From contig NZ_JABVED010000004.1 in NCBI RefSeq assembly GCF_014323725.1, forward strand, positions 307,935 through 371,934: a stretch of 64,000 nucleotides of DNA, in the 5' to 3' direction. The position numbers and the translations under genes were made by a program. Source of the DNA: Actinokineospora xionganensis. Lineage in GTDB: Bacteria > Actinomycetota > Actinomycetes > Mycobacteriales > Pseudonocardiaceae. Shown here one piece after another: positions 17,030-25,848 of the stretch; position 1 is the first letter of the stretch; every line of letters begins with the position of its first letter. The notes below the pieces were generated by a model. That model saw only the letters and a list, made by a program, of their open reading frames with translations, was not told the origin of the DNA and did no database searches.

Positions 17030-18604
17030 ATGAAAAGGAATGTGTGTGTGATCGGCGCGGGACCGTCCGGCCTGGTCGCGATCAAGGAACTGCTGGACGA
17101 AGGCCACTCTGTGACCTGCTTCGACCAGGCGGGCGAGCTCGGCGGCGTGTTCCGCGAGAACATCGGCAGCGACGAGGCGGGGGCCTATGACTCGACGATG
17201 CTGACCATCTCCAACTACATGATGACGTTCTCCAGCTTCCCGCCGCCGTCGCACGAGCCACGCCAGTTCTGGTCGGCGGCCAGGTACCGGCAGTACCTGC
17301 TGGACTTCGCCGAGATGTTCGACCTCGGCCACACCATCCGGTACCGGACCGAGGTGCTGGGCATCGCGAAGAACAACGCGGGCGGCTACACCGTCGACGT
17401 CGCCACCGCCGACGACCCTCAGGGTGTTGTCTCGCACCGGTTCGACGCGGTCGCCATCTCCACGGGCACTCACCGCGTCCCGAACTACCCCGACCTGCCC
17501 GGCCAGGAGAAGTTCGAGGGCGAGATCCTCCACTCGGCGCACTACCGCAACAACAAACCTTTCGAGGGCAGCAAGGTGCTCTGCGTCGGCATCGGCGAGA
17601 CGGCGGCCGATGTCGTCGACGAGATCGCCCGCGTCGCGGCGACCTGCACGCTGTCGGTGCGACGCTTCCAGCCGGTGGTGGAGCGCTACCCCGGCGACGG
17701 CCCGCACACCAACGACGCCTTCACCTCGCAGCTGCTGCTCTCGGTGCCGCTGGCGGTCGCAAACCCGGTCATGCGATTGGGCAACAAGCGCAACCGGAAG
17801 AAGGCCGACAACCCGGTCAGCCGGGCGGTGGCCGAGTGGAATTCGAAGAATCCCGACTTCTTCAACCACTTCCTGACCAAGAACGAAGGCTTCATCCACC
17901 GCATCGTCGATGGCAGGTTGACGGTGAACGCCTCGGGCATCGAACGGCTCGGCAAGGACTACGTCCAGTTCAAGGACGGCACCCGGCGGCCCATCGACAC
18001 GATCATGCTGAACACCGGTTACCGCGAGGACTTCAACATCGTCAAGGATGTCGACGCGAGCGACGTGCGCACGATGTACAAGCACATGATCCACCCGGAT
18101 CTGGGCGCGGGCGTGGTGTTCATCGGCTGGGCGCGGCCCGCCGCGGGCGGGGTGCCCGCCTGCTCGGAGATGCAGGCCCGCTACTTCGCCCTGCTGCTCA
18201 GCGGCAAACGGGAGCTGCCGGACCGCTACCAGCTGAAGAAGCTGATCGAGCGGCAGTCGGCCTACGAGAACACCGTGTTCCACGGCAACCCGGACCTGCG
18301 GACCCTGGTGCACTACAACCACTACATGCTCGACTTCGCTGAGGTGCTCGGGTGCTCGCCGTGGCGTGCCGCCGCCTTCCGAGACCCCCGCCTGGTCTAC
18401 CGCCTGTTCGCGGGTTCCCAGATGCCCACCGTGTTCCGTCTGTTCGGCCCGCACGCCGACTTCACGGCAGCGCGACGCTCGATCATGGGCGTGCCGGTGG
18501 CGTTCAAGCCGCGGATGGTCGTCGGCGCCCTGGCCGTCATCGCGGTGTCCCGGCTGCTGATCGCCCTGGGCCTGCTGAAGCCGGACCCGGTCTACCGCGG
18601 TTGA
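17030..18604 (+). CDS. FAD-dependent monooxygenase (FMO/Baeyer-Villiger-like)
   Basis: Flavoprotein of 524 residues. N-terminal Rossmann motif GAGPSG at 9-14 binds FAD, GEILHSAHYRN matches the FMO fingerprint FxGxxxHxxxY/F, and VGIGETAADVVDEIA near 185 binds NADPH. The C-terminus has a hydrophobic segment (GALAVIAVSRLLIALGLL), so it may be membrane associated. ATG at 17030 is chosen because AAGGGGGG lies directly upstream; an earlier ATG at 16997 has none. It follows the P450 by 57 bp and is probably cotranscribed. Likely N- or C-oxidation of a cluster metabolite. Confidence 0.87.
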   Translation: MKRNVCVIGAGPSGLVAIKELLDEGHSVTCFDQAGELGGVFRENIGSDEAGAYDSTMLTISNYMMTFSSFPPPSHEPRQFWSAARYRQYLLDFAEMFDLGHTIRYRTEVLGIAKNNAGGYTVDVATADDPQGVVSHRFDAVAISTGTHRVPNYPDLPGQEKFEGEILHSAHYRNNKPFEGSKVLCVGIGETAADVVDEIARVAATCTLSVRRFQPVVERYPGDGPHTNDAFTSQLLLSVPLAVANPVMRLGNKRNRKKADNPVSRAVAEWNSKNPDFFNHFLTKNEGFIHRIVDGRLTVNASGIERLGKDYVQFKDGTRRPIDTIMLNTGYREDFNIVKDVDASDVRTMYKHMIHPDLGAGVVFIGWARPAAGGVPACSEMQARYFALLLSGKRELPDRYQLKKLIERQSAYENTVFHGNPDLRTLVHYNHYMLDFAEVLGCSPWRAAAFRDPRLVYRLFAGSQMPTVFRLFGPHADFTAARRSIMGVPVAFKPRMVVGALAVIAVSRLLIALGLLKPDPVYRG

Positions 18605-18624
18605 TCGACGCGACAAACCTCCGT

Positions 18625-18654
18625 GCCCCGCACCCGGTGATCCGGGTGCGGGGC
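18625..18654. terminator. Strong hairpin terminator after monooxygenase gene
   Basis: Perfect 13-bp GC-rich inverted repeat, arms 18625-18637 and 18642-18654, with a 4-nt loop. It lies 20 bp after the FMO stop and separates two convergent transcription units. Confidence 0.75.
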
Positions 18655-18671
18655 CCGGGTTCGTGACGGCC

Positions 18672-18727
18672 AGGGCTTGTCCTGTGGATCATGGTAGGTG
18701 GGATTCGTGATCCACAGGACATGCCCT
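18672..18727. terminator. Second, 20-bp-arm inverted repeat at the convergent junction
   Basis: Arms 18672-18691 and 18708-18727 are 20 bp each with one mismatch and a 16-nt loop. The right arm touches the stop codon of the A-PCP gene at 18726. It probably terminates leftward transcription of that gene; its length and moderate GC also allow a small palindromic repeat element. Confidence 0.6.
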
Positions 18728-20540
18728 AACCCTGCTTGGCGTCCTGCATGATCCTGGCCAGGTCGGCCAAGTTCTCCGCCTCGAACAGCGACCGCATCGG
18801 CACGACCACCCCGTGCTCCTTGCGCATGCGTCCGGCCAGCTTCGCGGCCAGCACCGAGTGGCCTCCGAGGTCGAAGAAGTTGTCCCGCGGCGTCGCCGAG
18901 GCGATCTTCAGCGTGTCCATCACCATGGCGATGAGGAGCTGCTCGAAGGAACCCTCGGCGGGCGCGGAGGCCGGGGCCGCCTGCTCGCTCCTGGCGCCGG
19001 CCGCCCACTCGGCCAAGGCCTTGCGGTCGATCTTGCCGTTGAGCAGGGTCGGGAACTCGTCCACCAGGACGATCGACGGAACCATGTGCTCGGGCAAGGC
19101 CTGGCGGGCGTGCTCGCGCAGGTCGGCGGCCAGGGTGTCCGCCTCGGCGGGCTCGTGCCGGGCCGAAGTCCTGACGTAGGCGACGATGTACTCGGTCGAG
19201 GCGTCCTCCCCGCCGACGACCGCCGCGACGAGCTCCACGGCGGGGTGGCTCTCCAGCCGCGTCTCGATCTCGCCGAGTTCGACCCGGAAACCGCGCACCT
19301 TGACCTGGTTGTCGACTCGGCCGGTGAAGTAGAGCTCGCCGTCGGCGGCCCGCCTGCCCTTGTCGCCCGACCGGTACATGCGGCTGCCGGGCGGCCCGTA
19401 GGGGTTCGCGACGAAACGGCTCGCGGTCAGACTCGGCCGGTTGAGGTAGCCGCGGGCCAAACCCGTGCCCGCGAGGTAGAACTCGCCTTCCCCATCGTCG
19501 CCGCATTGGTCGAGCTTCTCGTCGAGAACGTGGACCACCGAGCCCTCCCAGGGCGTCCCGATGGTGACCTCGTCCTGCACGCCCTCGATCGGGCCGCCGA
19601 GCGACGCGCCGACGGTCACCTCGGTCGGACCGTAGCCGTTGAGCAGGCGCCTGCCCTTGGACCACTCCTCGGCCAGCGACCGGGTGCACACGTCGCCGGT
19701 GGAGGTGATCGTTCCGTCGACCAGCAGGCCATCGCTCTCGGTGATCCCGAGCGCCACCGGCGGCAGCACGGCGTGCCTGACGTCGTGGCGCAGCATTGTC
19801 TCGCGCAGCGACTCCCCCGGCAGCAGCTCGTGCTGCTCGGCCATCACCAGCGTGCCGCCCTGCAGCAGGGCCAGGGTGACGTCCCAGAACCACGCGTCGA
19901 AGCTGAACGACGCCCACTGCAGCACCCGCTCGCCCGCGCCGATGCCGTAGCGCTTCGCCTGGGTCGAGACCAGGTCGGCGACACCGTCGTGGGTGAGCGC
20001 GACGCCCTTGGGCACGCCCGTCGATCCGGAGGTGTAGATGACGTACATCAGGTGGTCACGCGACAACGGCGCGCGGCGCGCGGCGTCGGTGACATTGTCG
20101 TCCCGCTCCCCCGCCACGGCGGCGTCGACCGCCGGGTCGTCCACCACCAGCTCGGGCACGCCGAGGTCGAGCGAGGTGACGCACTGCGTGCGCAGCAACA
20201 GGATCGGCTTGGCGTCGACGACCATGTGGGTGAGCCGGTCGGCCGGGTAGGTCGGGTCCAGCGGCAGGTAGGCCCCGCCTGCCTTCAGCACGGCCAGGAC
20301 CGCCACGATCAGCCGGGTCGAGCGGGGCACCGCGATCGCGACCAGCGCGTCCGGCCCGACGCCCTCGGCGATCAGCCTTCGGGCGAGTCGGTTCGCGCGC
20401 GCGTTCAGCTCCGGGTAGCCGACTTCGGTGTCACCGAAGACAACCGCCGCGGTGTCACCCGACCTGGCGACCATGGACTCGAACAAATCAGGCACCGTTG
20501 TCAACTCGCCCGCCTCCGACTGTGTATGCGTCATGATCAT
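18726..20540 (-). CDS. NRPS didomain: adenylation - peptidyl carrier
   Basis: Two-domain NRPS protein of 604 residues. The A domain has YTSGSTGVPKG near 168, FSFDAWFWD (core A4), NGYGPTE (A5), and NGKIDRKAL (A10). The PCP has FFDLGGHSV with the phosphopantetheine Ser near 559. Hand-alignment to GrsA suggests pocket residues D-A-W-V-T-T-G-V-G, which I do not match to a known code; treat it as tentative. There is no C or TE domain, so it loads one amino acid for tailoring in trans (for example by the P450 at 15761) or transfer to another enzyme. Start ATG at 20540 with GGAG 10 nt upstream. The MbtH protein at 22737 is its likely partner. Confidence 0.92.
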   Translation of the reverse strand: MIMTHTQSEAGELTTVPDLFESMVARSGDTAAVVFGDTEVGYPELNARANRLARRLIAEGVGPDALVAIAVPRSTRLIVAVLAVLKAGGAYLPLDPTYPADRLTHMVVDAKPILLLRTQCVTSLDLGVPELVVDDPAVDAAVAGERDDNVTDAARRAPLSRDHLMYVIYTSGSTGVPKGVALTHDGVADLVSTQAKRYGIGAGERVLQWASFSFDAWFWDVTLALLQGGTLVMAEQHELLPGESLRETMLRHDVRHAVLPPVALGITESDGLLVDGTITSTGDVCTRSLAEEWSKGRRLLNGYGPTEVTVGASLGGPIEGVQDEVTIGTPWEGSVVHVLDEKLDQCGDDGEGEFYLAGTGLARGYLNRPSLTASRFVANPYGPPGSRMYRSGDKGRRAADGELYFTGRVDNQVKVRGFRVELGEIETRLESHPAVELVAAVVGGEDASTEYIVAYVRTSARHEPAEADTLAADLREHARQALPEHMVPSIVLVDEFPTLLNGKIDRKALAEWAAGARSEQAAPASAPAEGSFEQLLIAMVMDTLKIASATPRDNFFDLGGHSVLAAKLAGRMRKEHGVVVPMRSLFEAENLADLARIMQDAKQG

Positions 20541-20560
20541 TGCGTTGAGACTCCGACCGT

Positions 20561-20574
20561 GAAAGATCTCTTTC
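20561..20574. promoter_or_regulatory. 14-bp palindrome upstream of the A-PCP gene
   Basis: Perfect palindrome GAAAGATCTCTTTC, 20 bp before the A-PCP start codon and close to its ribosome site. It may be an operator for a local regulator such as the OmpR-type protein encoded just upstream; no direct evidence. Confidence 0.3.
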
Positions 20575-20631
20575 GGCCGCGACCCGTCCGGTCGAGAAGT
20601 CCGCGACACTGGAACCGTTCGGTGGAGCGGC

Positions 20632-21132
20632 TTACAGAGGTTCGACGACGAACCCCCGACCCCACACGTTGCGCACGCCGAGCCCGACGAGTTGCAGCCT
20701 GCGCCGCAGTCGCATGACGTGCAGGTCGAGCGCGTTGCTGGACGAGCTGGCACCGGATTGCTCGAGGATCTCCCGAAGCTCGTCGCGGTAGACGAGCCCG
20801 CAGAAGCGGGAGATCAGCGGAGCCAACATGTCGCACTGGGTCAGGGACAAGGTGACCGACGCGTCCCTGAAGTACAGGATCCCCGCGGGATCCAGCACGG
20901 GCTTGGTGTTGAGCACCGCCCGCGCGGCGAGCTGGCGGACCCTGGCCTGGAGGTCCTGCGGCACGATGGGCGGGCGAACCCAGTCCTCGTTGGGACTGAG
21001 GTCCTCCGGCGGTGGCGCGCCGTGCTCGACGATGAGCAGGCAGAGGTGACGCAACGCGGTGCACTCCTCGCGGAGATCGCTCTCCGCGGGCCAGCGGACG
21101 AATTTGACACGGTTCTTGACATCCAACTTCAC
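20632..21132 (-). CDS. OmpR/PhoB-type winged-helix DNA-binding protein without receiver
   Basis: Protein of 166 residues ending in a Trans_reg_C winged helix: LSLTQCDMLAPLISRFCGLVY, NALDLHVMRLRRRL (recognition helix) and VRNVWGRGFVV (wing). The N-terminal 80 residues are not a receiver and contain no Asp pocket, so activity is probably not phospho-controlled. I chose GTG at 21132 preceded by GGGGGG; upstream in-frame codons look non-coding. It stands between the antiporter and A-PCP genes and is a good candidate pathway regulator. Confidence 0.78.
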   Translation of the reverse strand: MKLDVKNRVKFVRWPAESDLREECTALRHLCLLIVEHGAPPPEDLSPNEDWVRPPIVPQDLQARVRQLAARAVLNTKPVLDPAGILYFRDASVTLSLTQCDMLAPLISRFCGLVYRDELREILEQSGASSSSNALDLHVMRLRRRLQLVGLGVRNVWGRGFVVEPL

Positions 21133-21300
21133 TGGACCCCCCGGAACTCCTTGCGGTGTCGCTGCCGAGAATTGCCTTGTCGCTGTTGAGAAGCGGGCGT
21201 CATGGCGGTGTCTGGATCGCTGTCCCCGACCGCCTGCCCGGCACGTGCCGCACGGGTGATCCACCCAGTTCGCCCCCGTGCGACCGGTTCGCCTGCCTCG

Positions 21301-22740
21301 TCATTGCCTGACGGTGTCGCCCTTCCCCGCGGTGCGCGTGCTGGGCGCCGCGAGGGTGTCGTGCGGTATCCGGTTCAGTGACCGGCGCACCAGGGGCCCG
21401 GTCAGCGCCGTCGTGATCACCGCGACCATGACCATGACCGTGTAGGCGAGCTGGTTGATGAGGTCGGCCTGGTAGCCGATGGTCAGCACCACTACCTCTG
21501 TCACGCCGCGGCAGTTCATCAGAACGCCGAAGCACCACGCCTCCCGGGCGGGCAGGCCCGCCAGCCGCACCGCGCCGCCCGCGCCGATCACCTTGGTCGC
21601 CACCGCCGCGACGAGGACCGCGGCGAGCACCAGCCAGGCTGTCGGGTCCGTGCCGAGAAGCCCGACCGACATCTTGAGTCCGACGCCTGCGAAGAAAAGG
21701 GGTAGCAGGATGATCAGCGTGAAGCCCTCCAGCTTGCGGCCGATCTCCTCCACCGCGGGCGAGTCCCTCGGCACCACCACACCGAACAGGAACGCGCCCA
21801 CCACCGCGTGCAGCTGGATGGTCTGGGTCAGCACGGAATAGCCGATCGCCCCCGCTACCAGCACGATCGTCAGGAACGGGCTCGACCCGAGCCGCCGCAC
21901 GAGCATCGCCAGCAGCGGCCGCACGCACAGCGCGGTCACGAGCACCAGCACGAACGCCAGCACCAGGATCTTGATCCCGTGCCCGTCGCTGCCCGCCCCG
22001 GCCAGCAGGAACGCGAGCCCGACCCAGAGCACGCCGTCACCGATGGCCGCCGCCGAGATCGAGAGCGCGCCGATGCTGGACTTCTCCAGTTTCAGGTCGG
22101 TGAGGATGCGCGCCAGCACGGGCAGCGCTGTCACCGCCATGGCCAGCCCGACGAACAGCATCGCCCGCAGCGGGGTGGCCTTGTCGCCCGCCAGCAGGTC
22201 GCCGGTCACGTACACGATTCCCATGCCCGCCAGCAGGGGCAGGGCCATGCCGCCGATCACCGACCCCGCGACCATTCCCTTGCGGCTGATCCGGTCGGTG
22301 CGCAACTCGCAGCCCAGCAGGAAGACGAAGATGACCAGCCCCAGTTGCGCGGCCTTGTCGAGCTGTTCGATGACCGGCTTCTGGAACAGGAACGCGCTGC
22401 CCTGCGGCCACGTCATGCCGAGCAGCGACGGACCGAGCAGCAGGCCGCCGACCATCTCGCCGAGCACCGGCGGCTGGCCGACCATGCGGGCCAGCGCCGC
22501 CAGCAGCTGGCAGGTGACCAGGATGACGACGACCGCGATGAGGAAGTGGGTGACCGCGTCGGTGGCGTGCGAGCCGAACACGCCCCACAGGGGCGTCGAC
22601 GCCCCGAGCGCGGCAAGCCCCGCGACCGCTCCGAGCGCCGTGCGCGCGCGGCCGGACGGAGGCCTGCCCCCCGTGCGGCCCGCGCCGGGTAACCGCGGCT
22701 GCTCGGCCTGCTCGACCAGCACATCGTTGGGCGCGCTCAT
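21301..22740 (-). CDS. CPA2-family cation/proton antiporter
   Basis: Polytopic membrane protein of 479 residues with about 12 hydrophobic segments. Kef/NapA-type signatures: PPVLGEMVGGLLLGPSLLG near 95-115, ALPVLARIL, ISAAAIGDGVLW with the membrane Asp, and LMNCRGVTEVVV. It overlaps the MbtH stop by ATGA, so the two are translationally coupled. Antiporters of this kind recur in glycopeptide and other NRPS clusters, where export or self-protection is suspected but not proven. Confidence 0.88.
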   Translation of the reverse strand: MSAPNDVLVEQAEQPRLPGAGRTGGRPPSGRARTALGAVAGLAALGASTPLWGVFGSHATDAVTHFLIAVVVILVTCQLLAALARMVGQPPVLGEMVGGLLLGPSLLGMTWPQGSAFLFQKPVIEQLDKAAQLGLVIFVFLLGCELRTDRISRKGMVAGSVIGGMALPLLAGMGIVYVTGDLLAGDKATPLRAMLFVGLAMAVTALPVLARILTDLKLEKSSIGALSISAAAIGDGVLWVGLAFLLAGAGSDGHGIKILVLAFVLVLVTALCVRPLLAMLVRRLGSSPFLTIVLVAGAIGYSVLTQTIQLHAVVGAFLFGVVVPRDSPAVEEIGRKLEGFTLIILLPLFFAGVGLKMSVGLLGTDPTAWLVLAAVLVAAVATKVIGAGGAVRLAGLPAREAWCFGVLMNCRGVTEVVVLTIGYQADLINQLAYTVMVMVAVITTALTGPLVRRSLNRIPHDTLAAPSTRTAGKGDTVRQ

Positions 22741-22967
22741 GCCGACGACCCGCCCGCATGCCCGGCCATCGCGTCCCGCAGGCTCTTGGGCCGCATGTCA
22801 GTCCAGGTCTGGTCGATGTAGTCGGCGATCTCCCGAGTCGACGCCGGACCGTGCGCGACCCGCCAGCCCCGCGGAACAGCCAGGTCGACGGGCCAGACCG
22901 AGTACTGCTCGTCGTCGTTGACCAGTGCCAGACAGTCCCGGCTGTCGTCCTCGAACGGAGTGGACAT
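22737..22967 (-). CDS. MbtH-like protein
   Basis: Small (76 residues) NRPS accessory protein that binds and solubilises adenylation domains. It shows the family signature: LVNDDEQYSVWP, PRGW, a YIDQTW helix and TDMRPKSLR. ATG at 22967 with AAGGTAG upstream. Expected partners in the window are the A-PCP protein at 18726 and possibly the NRPS at the left edge. Confidence 0.93.
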   Translation of the reverse strand: MSTPFEDDSRDCLALVNDDEQYSVWPVDLAVPRGWRVAHGPASTREIADYIDQTWTDMRPKSLRDAMAGHAGGSSA

Positions 22968-23276
22968 GCGTTTCTACCTTTTCCCTGTCTGCCTGCTTAG
23001 GATCCGGAAACACGCGGACGGAATCGCCGACTTTTTCCGACTCTCCGACCGCGGCCGCATTTGCGCCGATCTTTACATATCCCTCGACTGCGCCGCGACG
23101 ATCCGCGCCAACGATATCGACCGTACCAGCGTCGCCCACCCCGACAACAGATTAGGTTCACATACCTGGCCATGCGTTTCACATATCACGGGCGGAGCGA
23201 TAAATACCGATCCACCCGCCGCGACTCAGCGCGTCGCGGCGAAGTGAAATACTGTCAAGCGCATTTCTTAAAGCCG
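22968..23276. other. Intergenic region upstream of MbtH
   Basis: A 309-bp stretch, less GC-rich than its surroundings, between the acyl-AMP ligase stop and the MbtH start. It probably holds the promoter of the MbtH-antiporter operon. I see no gene or clear hairpin. Confidence 0.4.
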
Positions 23277-25004
23277 CTACTCCCGCAGCGATTCGGGAAC
23301 CGACGGATCGTAATCGATATACAGCGCGTTCAGGGAACGCGCCAAGAACAATCTCCGCATCGCCGTGCGCTGGATCTTGCCCGCCGCGGTGCGTGGAATG
23401 CCGTTGCGCCGGTAGAAGGCCACGACCGAGGGGCGGACCCCGAACTCGTCGGCGACCATCGCCTTGATCCGGGCCGACAGGTCGCGGAGGCACTCGTCGC
23501 CGGGCCTGCCGGTGATCTCGTGGGTGGCGACCAGCATCGGGCCGACCCCGGTTTCGGCGGCCGAGACGGTGAACACCGCGCCGATCAGGGCGGTCTCGGC
23601 GTAGCCCGACCGCATCCGCCCTTCGACCTCCTGCGGGGTGAACACGCGGCCCTCCACGCGCAGCACCTCGTCCACCCGTCCGACGACGTACAGCTCGCCG
23701 TCGTACAGGGTGCCGAGGTCACCGCTGCGGACAAAGCCGTCGGGGGTGAACGTCCTGGCCGTCGCGGCGTCGTCGCGCCAGTAGCCGCGGGCAGCGCTCG
23801 GACCGCGCAGCCAGATCTCGCCGAGGGCGCCGGGGACCGACACCTCCCCGGTTCGCGGGTCGGCTACGCGGACCTCGAAGTCGCGCGGCGTCCCCGAGCT
23901 CAGCAGGTCGACACCCGCCGTCGCGGGGACGAACCGGCCGAGCTCCAGTTCGTGGGGGTCGACCTTGGTGACCACGGCCGGGCGGAACGCGTCGCCCGCC
24001 ACGAAGGCCGTCGCCTCCGCCAATCCGTAGCACGGGCTCAACACGTCGGCCCGGAACCCGGCGGGCGCGAACCGCTTGACGAAAGCGTCCACTGTGGACG
24101 CGTGGAGCGGCTCGGCGCCGATGGCGGCGACCCGCCACCGCGACAGGTCGAGGCCCGCCACCTCGTCGTCCGTCACCCGGCCGCAGCAGATCTCGAAGGC
24201 GAAACCGGGTGCGGCGGTGGCGGTGACGTCGAATTTGTCGATCACCCGTAGCCAGTGGTACGGCCGCTTCAGGAAGGCCGAGGGGCGCATCACCACGGCG
24301 GTGGCGCCGGCCACGAGGGCGGGCAGCAGCTGGCCGAGCAGCCCCATCGTGTGGTGGTGCGGCAGCCATCCGCCCACCCGCCAACCGGGGGCCAGACCCG
24401 AGGCGGCGCACTGGTTCTCGATGTTGCGCAGGAGGTTGTCGTGGGTAAGCGCCACTCCCTTGGGCGCGCCGGTGGCACCCGAGGTGTAGTGGATCACCGC
24501 GAGCGAGTCGCGGTCGACCGCCACGGGTGTCCACGAGTCGGCGTCCGCGAGGTCACCGGAATTCGTGGCAACCACGGCGAGGCCGGCGTATCCCTCCTCC
24601 ACGGCCCACTCGGTCACCGCGGCCAGGTTGTCGACGTCGGTCATGATCGCCGAAATCCCGGCGTTCGCCGCGAGGTCGCACAGCCGCGCCCGCTCGTGCC
24701 GATACCGGCCGGGCAGCGGCGCGGGCACCGCGACCACTCCGGCGTACAGGCAGCCGACGAGGGCCGCGGCGAAGTCGAGCCCGGTCGGGTGCAGGAGCAG
24801 GACACGCTCACCGGCACGAACGCGGGCGCTCAGCCAGGCGGCGGACTTCCTCGCCTCGGCGTCCAACCGGGCGTAGGACCACCGGGGCGCGCCGTCGGGC
24901 GCCTCCACGTCGTCCACGAAGACCACCGCGGTGCGCTCCGGCACCGAAAGGATGTTTTCGCGAAGCACCACGGCAACGCTCGCGGCGGACCCCAAATCGA
25001 CCAC
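23277..25004 (-). CDS. Fatty acyl-AMP ligase-like (FAAL) adenylating enzyme
   Basis: Acyl-adenylating enzyme of 575 residues. It shows HYTSGATGAPKG near 168, a GWLPHHHTMGLLGQLLPAL segment typical of FAALs, SPCYGLAEAT, DGFVRSGDLG, and a C-terminal subdomain with VEGRVFTPQEVE and AAGKIQR. FAALs activate fatty or other carboxylic acids and hand them to a carrier protein rather than CoA. GTG start at 25004 with AGGAG 11 nt upstream. Near MbtH and A-PCP it suggests that an acyl group starts or caps the peptide. No dedicated ACP follows it; the PCP at 34576 is a possible acceptor. Confidence 0.83.
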   Translation of the reverse strand: MVDLGSAASVAVVLRENILSVPERTAVVFVDDVEAPDGAPRWSYARLDAEARKSAAWLSARVRAGERVLLLHPTGLDFAAALVGCLYAGVVAVPAPLPGRYRHERARLCDLAANAGISAIMTDVDNLAAVTEWAVEEGYAGLAVVATNSGDLADADSWTPVAVDRDSLAVIHYTSGATGAPKGVALTHDNLLRNIENQCAASGLAPGWRVGGWLPHHHTMGLLGQLLPALVAGATAVVMRPSAFLKRPYHWLRVIDKFDVTATAAPGFAFEICCGRVTDDEVAGLDLSRWRVAAIGAEPLHASTVDAFVKRFAPAGFRADVLSPCYGLAEATAFVAGDAFRPAVVTKVDPHELELGRFVPATAGVDLLSSGTPRDFEVRVADPRTGEVSVPGALGEIWLRGPSAARGYWRDDAATARTFTPDGFVRSGDLGTLYDGELYVVGRVDEVLRVEGRVFTPQEVEGRMRSGYAETALIGAVFTVSAAETGVGPMLVATHEITGRPGDECLRDLSARIKAMVADEFGVRPSVVAFYRRNGIPRTAAGKIQRTAMRRLFLARSLNALYIDYDPSVPESLRE

Positions 25005-25398
25005 GAACCCTTGTCTCCTAGGTCTTGTTCACCATTCGAAACATCGCCCGAGATTCACCAGGCACAGGCGTCGCATCCGACGCGCACAAAAGCCCGCGAC
25101 AAAAGCGTGAAGAAGATGCGGACATCATTCGAAAAAATACGGATAAGACCCGCCGACATTCGCGGCCCGCCACCCGTCGCTGCCCCTCAATGGCATCGCC
25201 CCACCCCAAGTGCCGCCCTTGATTCGATTCGACGCTAGCACGGGCAAGAGGCCGTGACCCGCCGGTCGACCACAGTAGTGAGGATCGCCTGGGCGGGTAT
25301 TAGGAACTCATCAGCAGAGGCTTTCGGCCACGGTTTCACCGTGGCAAGCGAGAGCACACGTCGGTTGGACATCGAAGATCCACCGAGCACCCGGACGG
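25005..25398. other. Intergenic region upstream of the acyl-AMP ligase
   Basis: About 390 bp. Bases 25020-25160 are AT-richer than the surroundings and likely carry the leftward promoter of the FAAL gene. No open frame here has coding-type codon use. Confidence 0.4.
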
Positions 25399-25536
25399 TT
25401 ATCGGCTCCCGCCGCCCGCTCCCCCACCCCGCGGCGGGTCCTCCTCCGAAGTGCTCCCACCCAGCACCACGGCGAGCGTGATCCCCGCGACGACTACGAT
25501 CCCCAAGGTCCGCAGCAGCGGGAAAAGCGCGTCCAT
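25399..25536 (-). CDS. Small single-span membrane protein
   Basis: Possible 45-residue protein: a short N-terminus, one hydrophobic helix (LGIVVVAGITLAVVLGG) and a Gly/Ser-rich tail. The ATG at 25536 has a very good ribosome site (AAAGGAAG, 3 nt spacing), the main reason for calling it. No family recognised; the gene is isolated. Confidence 0.4.
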   Translation of the reverse strand: MDALFPLLRTLGIVVVAGITLAVVLGGSTSEEDPPRGGGAGGGSR

Positions 25537-25848
25537 GTGCTTCCTTTCAAGGACTTCGCGCGGACTGCCGAAGATTAACCCCGTCACCGCCACGAACGGC
25601 CCCGACGACCGGCCAGACCGTCCAGCCACTTGGCTGGTCGTCCCGCGCCGCCGACGGTCGGCGCCTGCCCGGGACGGAGAGACGCGAAGCCGCCGGTACT
25701 CGGGCTGTTCTCGCTGTTGTCACGGGGATCGGCTTTCGGACCTATCCCTCGTCATGCTGGTCAAAGTTCACGCGGTCGTGTGTTCGGCGCAGCCTGCCCG
25801 GTGGTGACGTGGGCTGCCGGAAGCGCGGCAGGCCAATACAGTGCCGCC
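25537..25848. other. Intergenic region upstream of the P-type ATPase
   Basis: About 310 bp separating divergent genes, expected to hold the ATPase promoter. An in-frame extension to 25630 exists but lacks family similarity, so I leave it non-coding. Confidence 0.35.

Noticed and set aside
14702..18616. Minus-strand 1304-codon open frame
   Set aside because: Shadow across kinase, regulator, P450 and FMO genes, all with clear motifs on the plus strand.
22997..23182. 61-residue Arg/Gly-rich frame between MbtH and FAAL
   Set aside because: No ribosome site, extreme composition, no homology; treated as intergenic.
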